The notes beneath the pieces are model-generated. The model had not been told where the DNA came from. It did not search any database and was given only the letters and a program-made list of their open reading frames with translations. A stretch of DNA of 64,000 bases from Stictocephala bisonia (taxonomy: Eukaryota > Arthropoda > Insecta > Hemiptera > Membracidae). The DNA lies in the NCBI GenBank assembly GCA_035578905.1, contig JAQJVL010000255.1, positions 992,001 to 1,056,000 on the forward strand, written 5' to 3'. Shown here one piece after another: positions 58,201-64,000 of the stretch; within the stretch, counting starts at the first letter, position 1, and every line of letters begins with the position of its first letter. The position numbers and the translations under genes are program-made.

Positions 58201-61200
58201 CGGTGGATGAGAACTACAACGCCTTTCTTTCATGTTTCCTTGGAGCTTTTTGGGAGGCATTCCCTTTGAAAGGAAGTAAGAATAGAACAAAATATATTAA
58301 ATGGATAACTGAAGGGATAATATTATTGAGTAATAAAAAACGATTACTCTACAATGAAGTTAAGAGATCTAAAGATAAACAAAAAGAGAACCATTACAAA
58401 AAGTACAGAAATATATTTAAAAAAGTTGTGAATCAAGCAAAAAAGTGGGCAAATGACAGCTACATAGAGAGGGCTGAAAACAAATCCAAAGCAAGTTGGG
58501 AGGTCATAAAACACAAATTAGGGTTGGCAAAGAAATCGAACGAATCAGAGCATGTGTTGAGTAAAATATTTGAGAACTTAGTTGCAAATGTACAGTAATT
58601 GAAGTGGTTAATTCTCACTTTATTAACATTACTGAGAAACTTGCAGTCAGCCCCTCCATAAGTATTGCATTTGATAAAGTTATAAATTTACTTGCAACAG
58701 TAAATATTGCGACTGAGTTTGATTTTCAAACAGTGACTCCTGCACAAGTTAGCAAAATTATTGACAAAGCAAAGCCCAAAAAGTCCTGTGGCTGGGATGA
58801 GATATCAAAGTGGTTAGTAAAATGCTGTAAAAATACTATATTAGACCCATTAATGAGAATAATTAATCAATCTCTGATAACGGGAAAATTCCCAGAAAAA
58901 CTAAAATATGGTAATATAAGCCCTCTATTTAAGGGAGGTGAAGAGGTGATCTCTAACTTCAGGCCAATATGCTTGCTGCCAACTTTTTCAAAAATCTTCG
59001 AATCTGTGGTAAAAGAACAGTTAATAAAATACATTGAGATAAATGACAAGTTTTCAGTAAGTCAGCATGGATTCAGACGCAAAAGATCGACAAATAGTGC
59101 TTTGATCGACTTTTATTTATTTATTCATTGTATACGGTTAACACCATTTTACATTTCATTATAAATTTACAGATTGGATTCAGATGGCTGACAATACAGA
59201 CATTTAATTCAATGTATAGTTCTTGGCAAATGATTTCCTTAAATCATTGGACGATTCAAATGTTAGCCTTGGGATGATGTGTGACTTGTCTAAAGCCTTT
59301 GATTGTGTGAGGCATGATATTTTGCTAGCAAAACTAGAATGTTACGGAATCAAAGGACACTGTTTGAGATGGTTTGGTTCTTACCTCCAGAACAGAAAAC
59401 AACGGACAACAGTAACACTGAATAATGTAAAAATAAACTCAGAATGGAAAGCAGTCCCTCATGGTGTTCCACAGGGATCTGTTCTCGGTCCTTTGCTCTT
59501 CTTGATATACATTAATGACCTCCCTTTCCTGTGCAAAGAAAAGATAGTGATGTACGCTGATGAGCACATGTAACCAGACAGACAATAAGTGAAGTGGAGC
59601 AAGCGATGAGTGATCTGATAGAGATGTTAGATGAGTGGTTTGCAGCTAATGGGCTAAAATTAAATAAGGAAAAAACAAGCATAATACAGTTTAAAACTCA
59701 AACTGTAGAAAATGATGCAAACAAGTACAATGGGGCGATAGCAGAGACAGTGAAATTGCTTGGTCTAGTTTTTGACTCAACACTCAAATGGAAAGCGCAC
59801 ATAGAATATATCACTACGAGGCTTAACAAGGCAATATTTAACATGTCATGTCTGACTCATATAGCGAGCAGGGGAATTAAGTTAGTGCTGTATTTTGCGT
59901 GCTTTGAATCCATATTACGCTATGGAATAATTATGTGGGGACGTTCAAATCACTGGGAAAAAATATTTAGAGCCCAAAAGAAAATGAAAAGAGTCATGAT
60001 GGGTGTGAACCCAAGAGAATCTTGCAGAAGAATATTTAAAGAACTTGGTATTCTTACATTCCCAGGATTGTATTTGTTGGAAGTAGTAAAAATTGTACAT
60101 GAAAATATATATTATTACCAACAAAATAATGTGAACCACGACCATAATACTAGAAGTAAAAATAAATTACGTGTCCCCAAACATAGATTAAGAAAATATG
60201 AAAATAGCCATTATGTAGCGGAATATAAATTTATAATAAAATACCACAGAAATACAAAAGCTTGGGGAATGCCAATCAGCTCTAAAGAAAGTTCAGGCAG
60301 TTTCTAGTTGACGGAAGCTATTACTCCGTCTCCGAATTTCTGCAGGACGAGATCGTTATATTTTAGATACACTGAAAAATAATTTATTAAGTATGTTATT
60401 GTATATAAATTATTGATTAGTTGGTGATTTAACCGCTTTGTTTTGTATTTCTTCATTTTTAATTCTTTAGGTTAGTAGTTTTGTAACAATTAACGAGTCA
60501 CCAGTTAGTAGCAGATTATCTGTTTAACACTAATGTAATTTTTCTGTGACAATAAACCATTTCATTTCATTTCAAGGCCACACGTCTTTCCATCTTGTTG
60601 AGTAATTTTATATGCATTACTGAATTGAACGCCTTGCGAAAATCAACGAATATAGCATTTATTTTATTATTTAAATTCATGTTTTCAAAGATAGTGTTGA
60701 AAATGTCTAAAAATGTATCCTCCGTAAATTTTACCTGTAGTAAATCCAAATTGAAGTTTAAGTTTTTTAGAGGAAAAACTGTACATTAGAAGGAAAAAAT
60801 CTACTCTTAGTATGTAACTTGTATTTATATTTAATATGTATTTAATAACAAATCATTAATTACAAAACTGTACCCCACCAATATGAGAATGACCTTATGC
60901 TGGTTGGTGGGTTTCACTTTGACACAGTAATGTGGTGGAGGAAGGTCCGTCAATTTACAAAATGTCAAAGAGAATATATAAATAGGCATTAAATTAAATA
61001 TGAACAAGAAAAGTTAATGTTAATGTTTTTATCAATATTATTGTTAGTAATTAGAACTTATAATTATAGTCACAATTTGAGCTTACTTTACAGTTAATAT
61101 GAACAGTGAAACAGTTTATTTTATATTATAAAGTAGTCTAGATTCAAAATAGAAACTAAGTTGCTATCACCGCTACCAACATAAATTGCTAAGAAAATAA

Positions 61201-61422
61201 TATTAATAAAGATTTGTTTACTTTTGAAAACTGTGTACAACAATAGGGAATGTCACTGGTTAATCATATTATTTGTCTCCAGCAAGTATACCTCTTTCTG
61301 TAGCGGCTGTGGTTATTAAAGACATTGATGGCTGCAGACGTAACATTACGAGTGTCTCGCCTCAAAATGTTTTGGACGAGAGAGTGATCTGTGCCTCATC
61401 CCCTGGGCAGGACGCTTGTCAG
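43179..61422 (+). CDS. Gene 3: serine protease homologue (catalytic His replaced by Phe), partial, 6 of 7 exons
   Basis: The joined exons 43179-43245, 43568-43678, 46665-46815, 50629-50795, 52476-52586 and 61283-61422 encode 249 residues with the phases of genes 1 and 2. The last exon, expected to hold GDSGG and the C-terminus, is not found before the window ends. The signal peptide begins MTWQVILTVTATLVMF; a second ATG one codon upstream (43176) is in frame. The His motif reads TAAFC, so residue 96 is Phe. Asp152 and pocket Asp246 are kept. The activation site is replaced by EYTTISDS, as in gene 2. Exon 5 has three extra codons. Loss of the general base means it should not be a normal protease; inactive homologues in arthropods often act as cofactors or decoys, but that role is inference here. 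Intron 5 (8.7 kb) carries nested retroelements. Confidence 0.87.
43568..43678 (+). CDS. Gene 3 exon 2 (propeptide, no activation site)
   Basis: Acceptor GTTTCAG, donor GTAAGA, 111 nt. Encodes ARKLPNDICGKST, then TEYTTISDSKAPLG. The spacing from the Cys equals that in gene 1, so the lost Lys-Ile cleavage point is a substitution, not a gap. Confidence 0.9.
43679..45111. other. Gene 3 intron 2, left part, nothing firm
   Basis: AT-rich. A GT-rich patch at 44530-44690 (CACGTG repeats) may be a worn minisatellite. Confidence 0.4.
45112..45352 (-). mobile_element. tRNA-derived SINE (tRNA-Leu/Ser-like head) in gene 3 intron 2
   Basis: On the minus strand the head reads TGGCCGAGTGG (A box), a long variable region, then GGTTCGAATCC (B box) with a paired T-arm GTTGG/CCGGC. 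The acceptor stem halves do not pair, so it is not a working tRNA gene. The body continues to an A-rich tail (TTTAAAGAAAAAAAACA) at about 45115. Confidence 0.8.
45353..46664. other. Gene 3 intron 2, right part, nothing recognised
   Basis: AT-rich intronic sequence; short open frames have no recognisable domain. Confidence 0.4.
46665..46815 (+). CDS. Gene 3 exon 3 (His-to-Phe)
   Basis: Acceptor ATTTTAG, donor GTAAGT, 151 nt. Encodes [23 protein letters not shown] and VTAAFCL. The codon for the catalytic His is TTT. Flanking residues are unchanged, so the alignment is unambiguous. Confidence 0.93.
47462..48555 (-). mobile_element. 5'-truncated LINE with a long intact RT C-terminal frame, in gene 3 intron 3
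   Basis: An open frame of 258 codons (48509 to 47733, minus) starts [11 protein letters not shown] with the catalytic YADD and continues [74 protein letters not shown] and GTRGRDNYRT. Upstream minus-strand sequence adds NDIGASLHQGKIV. The 3' end has GCAATAAAGACTGATTTGAT, a TGATT-type tail. The best-preserved copy of the family also at 14254 and 20555; truncated at the palm domain. Confidence 0.88.
48780..49110 (-). pseudogene. DDE transposase C-terminal remnant
   Basis: Minus-strand translation gives RRKWIYRGGPVS, a stop where Trp is expected, SPDINPAD and YDYM, then NQEILYQHIQ, TTTIRNKPGYI and NQMVVI. This fits the RGPxxWPPRSPDLTPxDFFLWGYxK block and the NGGHFE-like end of mariner-related insect transposases. 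Stops and shifts show it is dead. It may be a source family for the CAGGGTG-ended foldback elements, which is inference. Confidence 0.55.
49111..50628. other. Gene 3 intron 3, right part
   Basis: AT-rich. GCGGATACACCATGTAT near 50500 resembles the ACACCCTGTAT end at 47270 and may be an end of the transposase element; no partner end of opposite orientation was found. Confidence 0.35.
50629..50795 (+). CDS. Gene 3 exon 4 (catalytic Asp)
   Basis: Acceptor TGTTTAG, donor GTTAGT, 167 nt. Encodes VVRLGDLNLDDAVNDG, KFHPEYSDD and VNDIGLVKL; the Asp is kept. Confidence 0.93.
51215..51350 (+). mobile_element. tRNA-derived SINE-like fragment in gene 3 intron 4
   Basis: TAGAGGTTAGCACTTCTGCT and CGGGTTCAAATTTCGAG are spaced like A and B boxes. 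The 3' part ATGTTACTGGCGTAAACA matches the fragment at the start of the window. Confidence 0.5.
51560..51965 (+). mobile_element. SINE-like family copy, near full length
   Basis: Holds CATGGACACTATTAGAGAAG, TACTACGTGGTTCGGATTCC-ACGTAAAGC (intact T-arm-like hairpin), CCCTTAGTTGCCCTGG and ACTCATCATTCATCA. Confidence 0.62.
51966..52475. other. Gene 3 intron 4, right part, nothing recognised
   Basis: Plain intronic sequence without a clear repeat. Confidence 0.4.
52476..52586 (+). CDS. Gene 3 exon 5
   Basis: Acceptor TTTATAG, donor GTGAGT, 111 nt against 102 nt in genes 1 and 2. The extra nine bases add three residues in the PELSELYHN stretch. VVIGWGIG follows. Confidence 0.92.
52960..55262 (-). 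mobile_element. Older LINE, 3' part, expanded by an internal minisatellite
   Basis: Minus-strand translation from 55262 leftward gives VQSVKIGNYISQSFPVKVGE-HQG (RT motif B region), LVIFSNKSLESLLTNTKNDL, then, after a 70-bp repeat array, REGFRC and related residues and a TWTNLYP block. This is the order palm, thumb of a CR1/jockey-like RT. Further left, NIRSGNGGSTRIHYNTKINK resembles the LINE C-terminal tail. Its upstream half lies at 60576-60790 beyond the inserted LINE. Confidence 0.7.
53601..54916. repeat. 70-bp minisatellite, about 19 copies
   Basis: Units begin GCTAAGTATTTAACATCTGA and contain CATGTGCATGGCAGTAGTTA. Single-base variants (TAGTTAAC/TATTTAAC, GATTGCTG/GTTTGCTG) are scattered. 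The first unit is continuous with LINE sequence on its left, so the array grew from reverse transcriptase coding sequence. Confidence 0.93.
55514..55527. repeat. Left target-site duplication of the Penelope composite
   Basis: TAATATAATTACAA, repeated exactly at 57981-57994. It interrupts the LINE endonuclease codons for DNIIT. Confidence 0.8.
55528..56690 (-). mobile_element. Penelope-like element fragment (RT thumb plus GIY-YIG endonuclease), left arm
   Basis: On the minus strand, 56613 to 55795 is open for 272 codons; coding sequence extends slightly upstream (DFLHHINSIHSNIKF). Visible blocks: GSLPFLDVLTVRR and HSVYQKPTYTNRYLN (end of the RT domain), PPNRLKNFLRP, then GVYEIPCSCGSVYIGETKR, the GIY-YIG nuclease signature, with WIMEHIRHTK and AVAEHS after it. 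This combination is diagnostic of endonuclease-bearing Penelope-like elements. The RT palm is missing (5' truncation). The frame itself has no stops, so the insertion is fairly young. Confidence 0.9.
55597..55638 (-). ncRNA. Hammerhead-like motif at the 3' end of the left Penelope arm
   Basis: On the minus strand CTGAGGA is followed by TGCC, a loop, GGGC and GAAACGTC. The boxes fit a hammerhead (CUGANGA and GAAAC), with a short GCC/GGC stem II. Stem II is weak and stems I and III are not evident. Confidence 0.35.
56960..57125 (-). repeat. GGGTGGG minisatellite between the two Penelope arms
   Basis: Four or five units with CACCCATACACTTACAGTGG and TGATATTGACCCACCC, the reversed form of the dispersed family. 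Located in the 440-bp spacer that separates the inverted arms; the rest of the spacer (56691-56959) is unassigned. Confidence 0.8.
57129..57980 (+). mobile_element. Penelope-like element fragment, right arm (inverted relative to the left)
   Basis: The frame to 57690 carries INNTIGKQLKRKEQDNRVDT, IYNPPNRLKNFLRPVKDKI, the GIY-YIG core AYEIPCSCGSVYIGETKR and IRLPKTWEPILSKLK, almost identical to the left arm. It is shorter at its 5' end, joined at 57129 to TATGGTGCAGAAAATC, which is antisense Penelope sequence. The 3' noncoding part matches the left arm outward to ACTGTAGATTCTAGT and then has 28 extra bases (57953-57980). Confidence 0.9.
57848..57888 (+). ncRNA. Hammerhead-like motif at the 3' end of the right Penelope arm
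   Basis: Same CTGAGGA-TGCC-loop-GGGC-GAAACGTC arrangement as in the left arm, with one loop change (ACATCACAG). Conservation between arms is expected from common origin and is not independent evidence for function. Confidence 0.35.
57981..57994. repeat. Right target-site duplication of the Penelope composite
   Basis: Exact 14-bp copy of 55514-55527. LINE coding sequence resumes in register directly after it. Confidence 0.8.
57995..60307 (+). pseudogene. LINE ORF2 remains: endonuclease end plus reverse transcriptase, frameshifted
   Basis: The segments 58005-58598, 58604-59164, 59223-59573 and 59594-60307 form one broken ORF. Segment 1: GLSDHKALF endonuclease end and a Lys-rich linker. Segment 2: KPKKSCGWDEIS, FRPICLLPTFSKIFE and SQHGFRRKRSTNSAL (fingers). 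Segment 3: CDLSKAFDCVRHDIL (motif A), HGVPQGSVLGPLLFLIYIND (motif B) and MYADE, where the second catalytic Asp of YADD is Glu. Segment 4: LNKEKTSII, LLGLVFDSTLKW, YGIIMWGRS and RESCRRIFKELGILTFPGLY. A roughly 110-bp insertion at 59112-59222 splits motif 3 from motif A, and frames change at 58600 and 59575. Inactive. Confidence 0.85.
60575..60790 (-). mobile_element. Older minus-strand LINE, upstream RT piece
   Basis: Minus-strand translation gives VKFTEDTFLDIFNTIFENMN, INAIFVDFRKAFNSV (RT motif A) and HIKLLNKMERRVA, ending at the tail of the inserted plus-strand LINE. The following RT motifs appear at 52960-55262, so the two pieces were one element. Confidence 0.75.
60791..61282. other. End of gene 3 intron 5, nothing recognised
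   Basis: AT-rich sequence leading to the exon 6 acceptor. Confidence 0.4.
61283..61422 (+). CDS. Gene 3 exon 6 (S1 pocket)
   Basis: Acceptor TCTCCAG, donor GTAGGT, 140 nt, ends phase 0. Encodes AAVVIKDIDGCRRNIT and VICASSPGQDACQ. The 3' part of this exon and its donor are the source of the downstream tandem array. Confidence 0.92.
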
Positions 61423-63440
61423 GTAGGTTTTATGTAATGACTGGTTTTGGAAGAGATGATGATCTGTGCCCTGGGCAGGACGCTTGTCAGGTAATTTTCA
61501 TATAATGACTTGTTGTGGACGAGAGGGTGATCTGTGCCTCATCCCCTGGGCAGGACGCTTGTCAGGTAATTTTCATATGATGACTTTTTCTGAACGAGAG
61601 AGTGATATGTGCCTCATCCCCTGGGTAGGACGCTTGTCAGGTAAGTTTTATGTAAAGACTTGTTGTGGAAGAGATGATGATCTGTGCCTCATCCCCTGGG
61701 CAGGACGCTTGTCAGGTAATTTTCATATAATGACTTGTTGTGGACGAGAGAGTGATATGTGCCTCATCCCCTGGGCAGGACGCTTGTCAGGTAATTTTCA
61801 TATAATGACTTGTTGTGGACAAGAGTGTGATCTGTGCCTCATCCCCTGGGCAGGACGCTTGTCAGGTAAGTTTTATGTAAAGACTTGTTGTGGAAGAGAT
61901 GATGATCTGTGCCTCATCCCCTGGGCAGGACACTTGTCAGGTAATTTTCATATAATGACTTGTTGTGGACAAGAGTGTGATCTGTGCCTCATCCCCTGGG
62001 CAGGACGCTTGTCAGGTAAGTTTTATGTAAAGACTTGTTGTGGAAGAGATGATGATCTGTGCCTCATCCCCTGGGTAGATCGCATGTCAGGTAAGTTTTA
62101 TGTAAAGACCTGTTGTGGAAGAGATGATAATCTGTGCCTCATCCCCTGGGTAGAACGCATGTCAGGTAAGTTTTATGTAAAGACTTGTTGTGGAAGAGAT
62201 GATGATCTGTGCCTCGTCCCCTGGGTAGAACGCATGTCAGGTAAGTTTTATGTAAAGACTTGTTGTGGAAGAGATGATGATCTGTGCCTCGTCCCCTGGG
62301 CAGGACGCTTGTCAGGTAAGTTTTATGTAAAGACTTGTTGTGGAAGAGATGATAATCTGTGCCTCATCCCCTGGGTAGAACGCATGTCAGGTAAGTTTTA
62401 TGTAAAGACTTGTTGTGGAAGAGATGATGATCTGTGCCTCGTCCCCTGGGTAGAACGCATGTCAGGTAAGTTTTATGTAAAGACTTGTTGTGGAAGAGAT
62501 GATGATCTGTGCCTCGTCCCCTGGGTAGAACGCATGTCAGGTAAGTTTTATATAAAGACTTGTTGTGGAAGAGATGATGATCTGTGCCTCGTCCCCTGGG
62601 TAGAACGCATGTCAGGTAAGTTTTATGTAAAGACTTGTTGTGGAAGAGATGATAATCTGTGCCTCATCCCCTGGGTAGAACGCATGTCAGGTAAGTTTTA
62701 TGTAAAGACTTGTTGTGGAAGAGATGATAATCTGTGCCTCATCCCCTGGGTAGAACGCATGTCAGGTAAGTTTTATGTAAAGACTTGTTGTGGAAGAGAT
62801 GATGATCTGTGCCTCGTCCCCTGGGTAGAACGCATGTCAGGTAAGTTTTATGTAAAGACTTGTTGTGGAAGAGATGATGATCTGTGCCTCGTCCCCTGGG
62901 TAGAGCGCATGTCAGGTAAGTTTTATGTAAAGACCTGTTGTGGAAGAGATGATAATCTGTGCCTCATCCCCTGGGTAGAACGCATGTCAGGTAAGTTTTA
63001 TGTAAAGACTTGTTGTGGAAGAGATGATGATCTGTGCCTCGTCCCCTGGGTAGAACGCATGTCAGGTAAGTTTTATGTAAAGACTTGTTGTGGAAGAGAT
63101 GATGATCTGTGCCTCGTCCCCTGGGTAGAGCGCATGTCAGGTAAGTTTTATGTAAAGACCTGTTGTGGAAGAGATGATAATCTGTGCCTCATCCCCTGGG
63201 TAGAACGCATGTCAGGTAAGTTTTATGTAAAGACTTGTTGTGGAAGAGATGATGATCTGTGCCTCGTCCCCTGGGCAGGACGCTTGTCAGGTAAGTTTTA
63301 TGTAAAGACTTGTTGTGGAAGAGATGATGATCTGTGCCTCGTCCCCTGGGCAGACGCTGTCAGGTAATTTTCATGTAATGACTTGTTGTAGACGAGAGGG
63401 TGACCTATGCCTCACCCCTGAGCAGGACGCTTGTCAAACT
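61423..63440 (+). repeat. Tandem array of about 26 exon-6/intron-6 junction units, 75 bp each
   Basis: Each unit joins about 50 bp from the end of exon 6 of gene 3 (GACGAGAGAGTG through GACGCTTGTCAG) to about 25 bp of the following intron (GTAAGTTTTATGTAAAGACT). Every unit therefore carries a potential 5' splice site, most of them matching CAG-GTAAGT better than the true donor GTAGGT. Since 75 is a multiple of 3, a 633-codon frame (61466-63367) stays open through the array, but it is +1 to the protease frame and is not a gene. In the protease frame each unit meets TAA just past the donor. Variants (GTAATTTTCATATAATGA early, GTAAGTTTTATGTAAAG later) show stepwise expansion. Confidence 0.93.
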
Positions 63441-64000
63441 TAAGCAAGAAACGTACGGGTGGTCTAAATTTGTGAGACAGTATTGAAGTGTGACAGAATT
63501 CTGACAATACAAATTGTTTTACAGTAATGATACGGTATTATCTAAAACAAGCTACGTCCAGACGAACTGTTTTGGGTCCAAGGATTTTTAATTTAAAACT
63601 GTTTTATGGAGTTTTTGACCACGAGAAATTGATTGGCACCAGTCTCAACCTTGGGAAATTTCTTATTTCTGCCCCCGAGGCTCCTAGACTTCCGGTTTAT
63701 CACGATGAGGCTGCCCAGTAGACTGTGACGTCCCATGGCAAAAATCAGCTGATTCGTTTATTCTATAAAATACTGGTAACTAAATCATCAATTGCATAGA
63801 AACATTCAGCTAAATAGTAAGTAAGTTATTTATCACCTATCAGCTGGAATTGTAATTATGGGAATTAGAACAGTATTTTTTTGTTCATTTTTGCCATTTA
63901 GCACACGTTACGTCATGGGAGATAAGCGTGATACCTACCAACTTCTTTTCTGGGTTTTCGTGTGTGTTGTTATACTAATGTATAGTTTTATTAATTTTGT
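63441..64000. other. Gene 3 intron 6 beyond the array, nothing recognised
   Basis: Exon 7 of gene 3 is not here. A 64-codon frame (63527-63721) reads LGPRIFNLKLFYGVF and APRLPVYHDEAAQ but matches no domain I recognise. Confidence 0.4.

Larger units (their letters stand above)
55263..60574 (+). mobile_element. Plus-strand LINE, interrupted by a Penelope-like composite
   Basis: The endonuclease end reads FNFNEPTRVSSTTSFCIDNIIT before the break at 55514-55527 and resumes as ITNTFF, QELGLSDHKALF (SDH is the APE-type endonuclease catalytic motif) at about 57990. RT blocks follow to 60307, and the 3' UTR ends AATAAACCATTTCATTTCAT with a CATTT-type tail at 60574. The element is 5'-truncated in the endonuclease and sits inside an opposite-strand LINE. 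Confidence 0.85.

Noticed and set aside
61466..63367. 633-codon open frame with a Cys-rich 25-residue repeat (SGKFYVKTCCGRDD)
   Set aside because: It is the 75-bp junction array read one base out of the protease frame; it crosses every splice donor and stays open only because 75 is divisible by 3.
63527..63721. 64-codon frame as gene 3 exon 7 or a new gene
   Set aside because: No GDSGG motif, no acceptor in the right phase followed by protease sequence, and no recognised domain.

Overview
This is animal nuclear DNA, most likely from an insect. The evidence is AT-rich sequence, genes split by GT-AG introns of 0.2 to 9 kb, insect-style trypsin-like proteases, and a dense load of LINEs, a Penelope-like element with a GIY-YIG endonuclease, TA-flanked foldback elements, SINE-like copies and satellite arrays. 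The repeat repertoire would suit a hemipteran, but nothing in the window proves the order.

The backbone is a head-to-tail cluster of three paralogous secreted S1-family (chymotrypsin fold) serine protease genes, all on the + strand. Gene 1 spans 2540-15500 (7 exons, 303 aa). Gene 2 spans 27502-36597 (7 exons, 297 aa). Gene 3 runs from 43179 to at least 61422; six exons are present and the seventh, with the catalytic Ser, is not in the window. All three share the intron phase series 1,1,2,1,1,0 and nearly identical exon lengths, so they arose by tandem duplication. The 5' flank was copied too: 23795-25330 resembles 39780-41580. Gene 1 looks like an ordinary trypsin zymogen, with a Lys-Ile-Ile-Asn-Gly activation site, the His/Asp/Ser triad and an S1-pocket Asp. 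Gene 2 keeps the triad but has lost the activation site and reads GDSGSP. Gene 3 lacks the activation site and has Phe in place of the catalytic His, so it is probably a non-catalytic serine protease homologue.

The genes carry two unusual local amplifications. In gene 2, exon 2 and its acceptor are present three times in 165-bp steps, and only the third copy keeps a splice donor. In gene 3, the end of exon 6 with its splice donor has been amplified into about 26 tandem 75-bp units (61423-63440).

Introns and spacers are mostly repeats. They include truncated LINE 3' ends (7800-8520, 14254-15318, 20555-20880, 47462-48555), palindromic TA-flanked elements (4084-4912, 8969-9921, 34402-35307), a hAT-like element (20910-21667), about ten copies of a SINE-like family, and one tRNA-derived SINE (45112-45352). 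Intron 5 of gene 3 holds three nested layers: a minus-strand LINE, cut by a plus-strand LINE, cut by an inverted pair of Penelope-like fragments flanked by a 14-bp repeat. Satellite arrays include a pure (TC)n tract of 1.37 kb and a dispersed roughly 33-36 bp minisatellite seen at six or more loci. I see no bacterial genes, CRISPR arrays or intact tRNA/rRNA genes.
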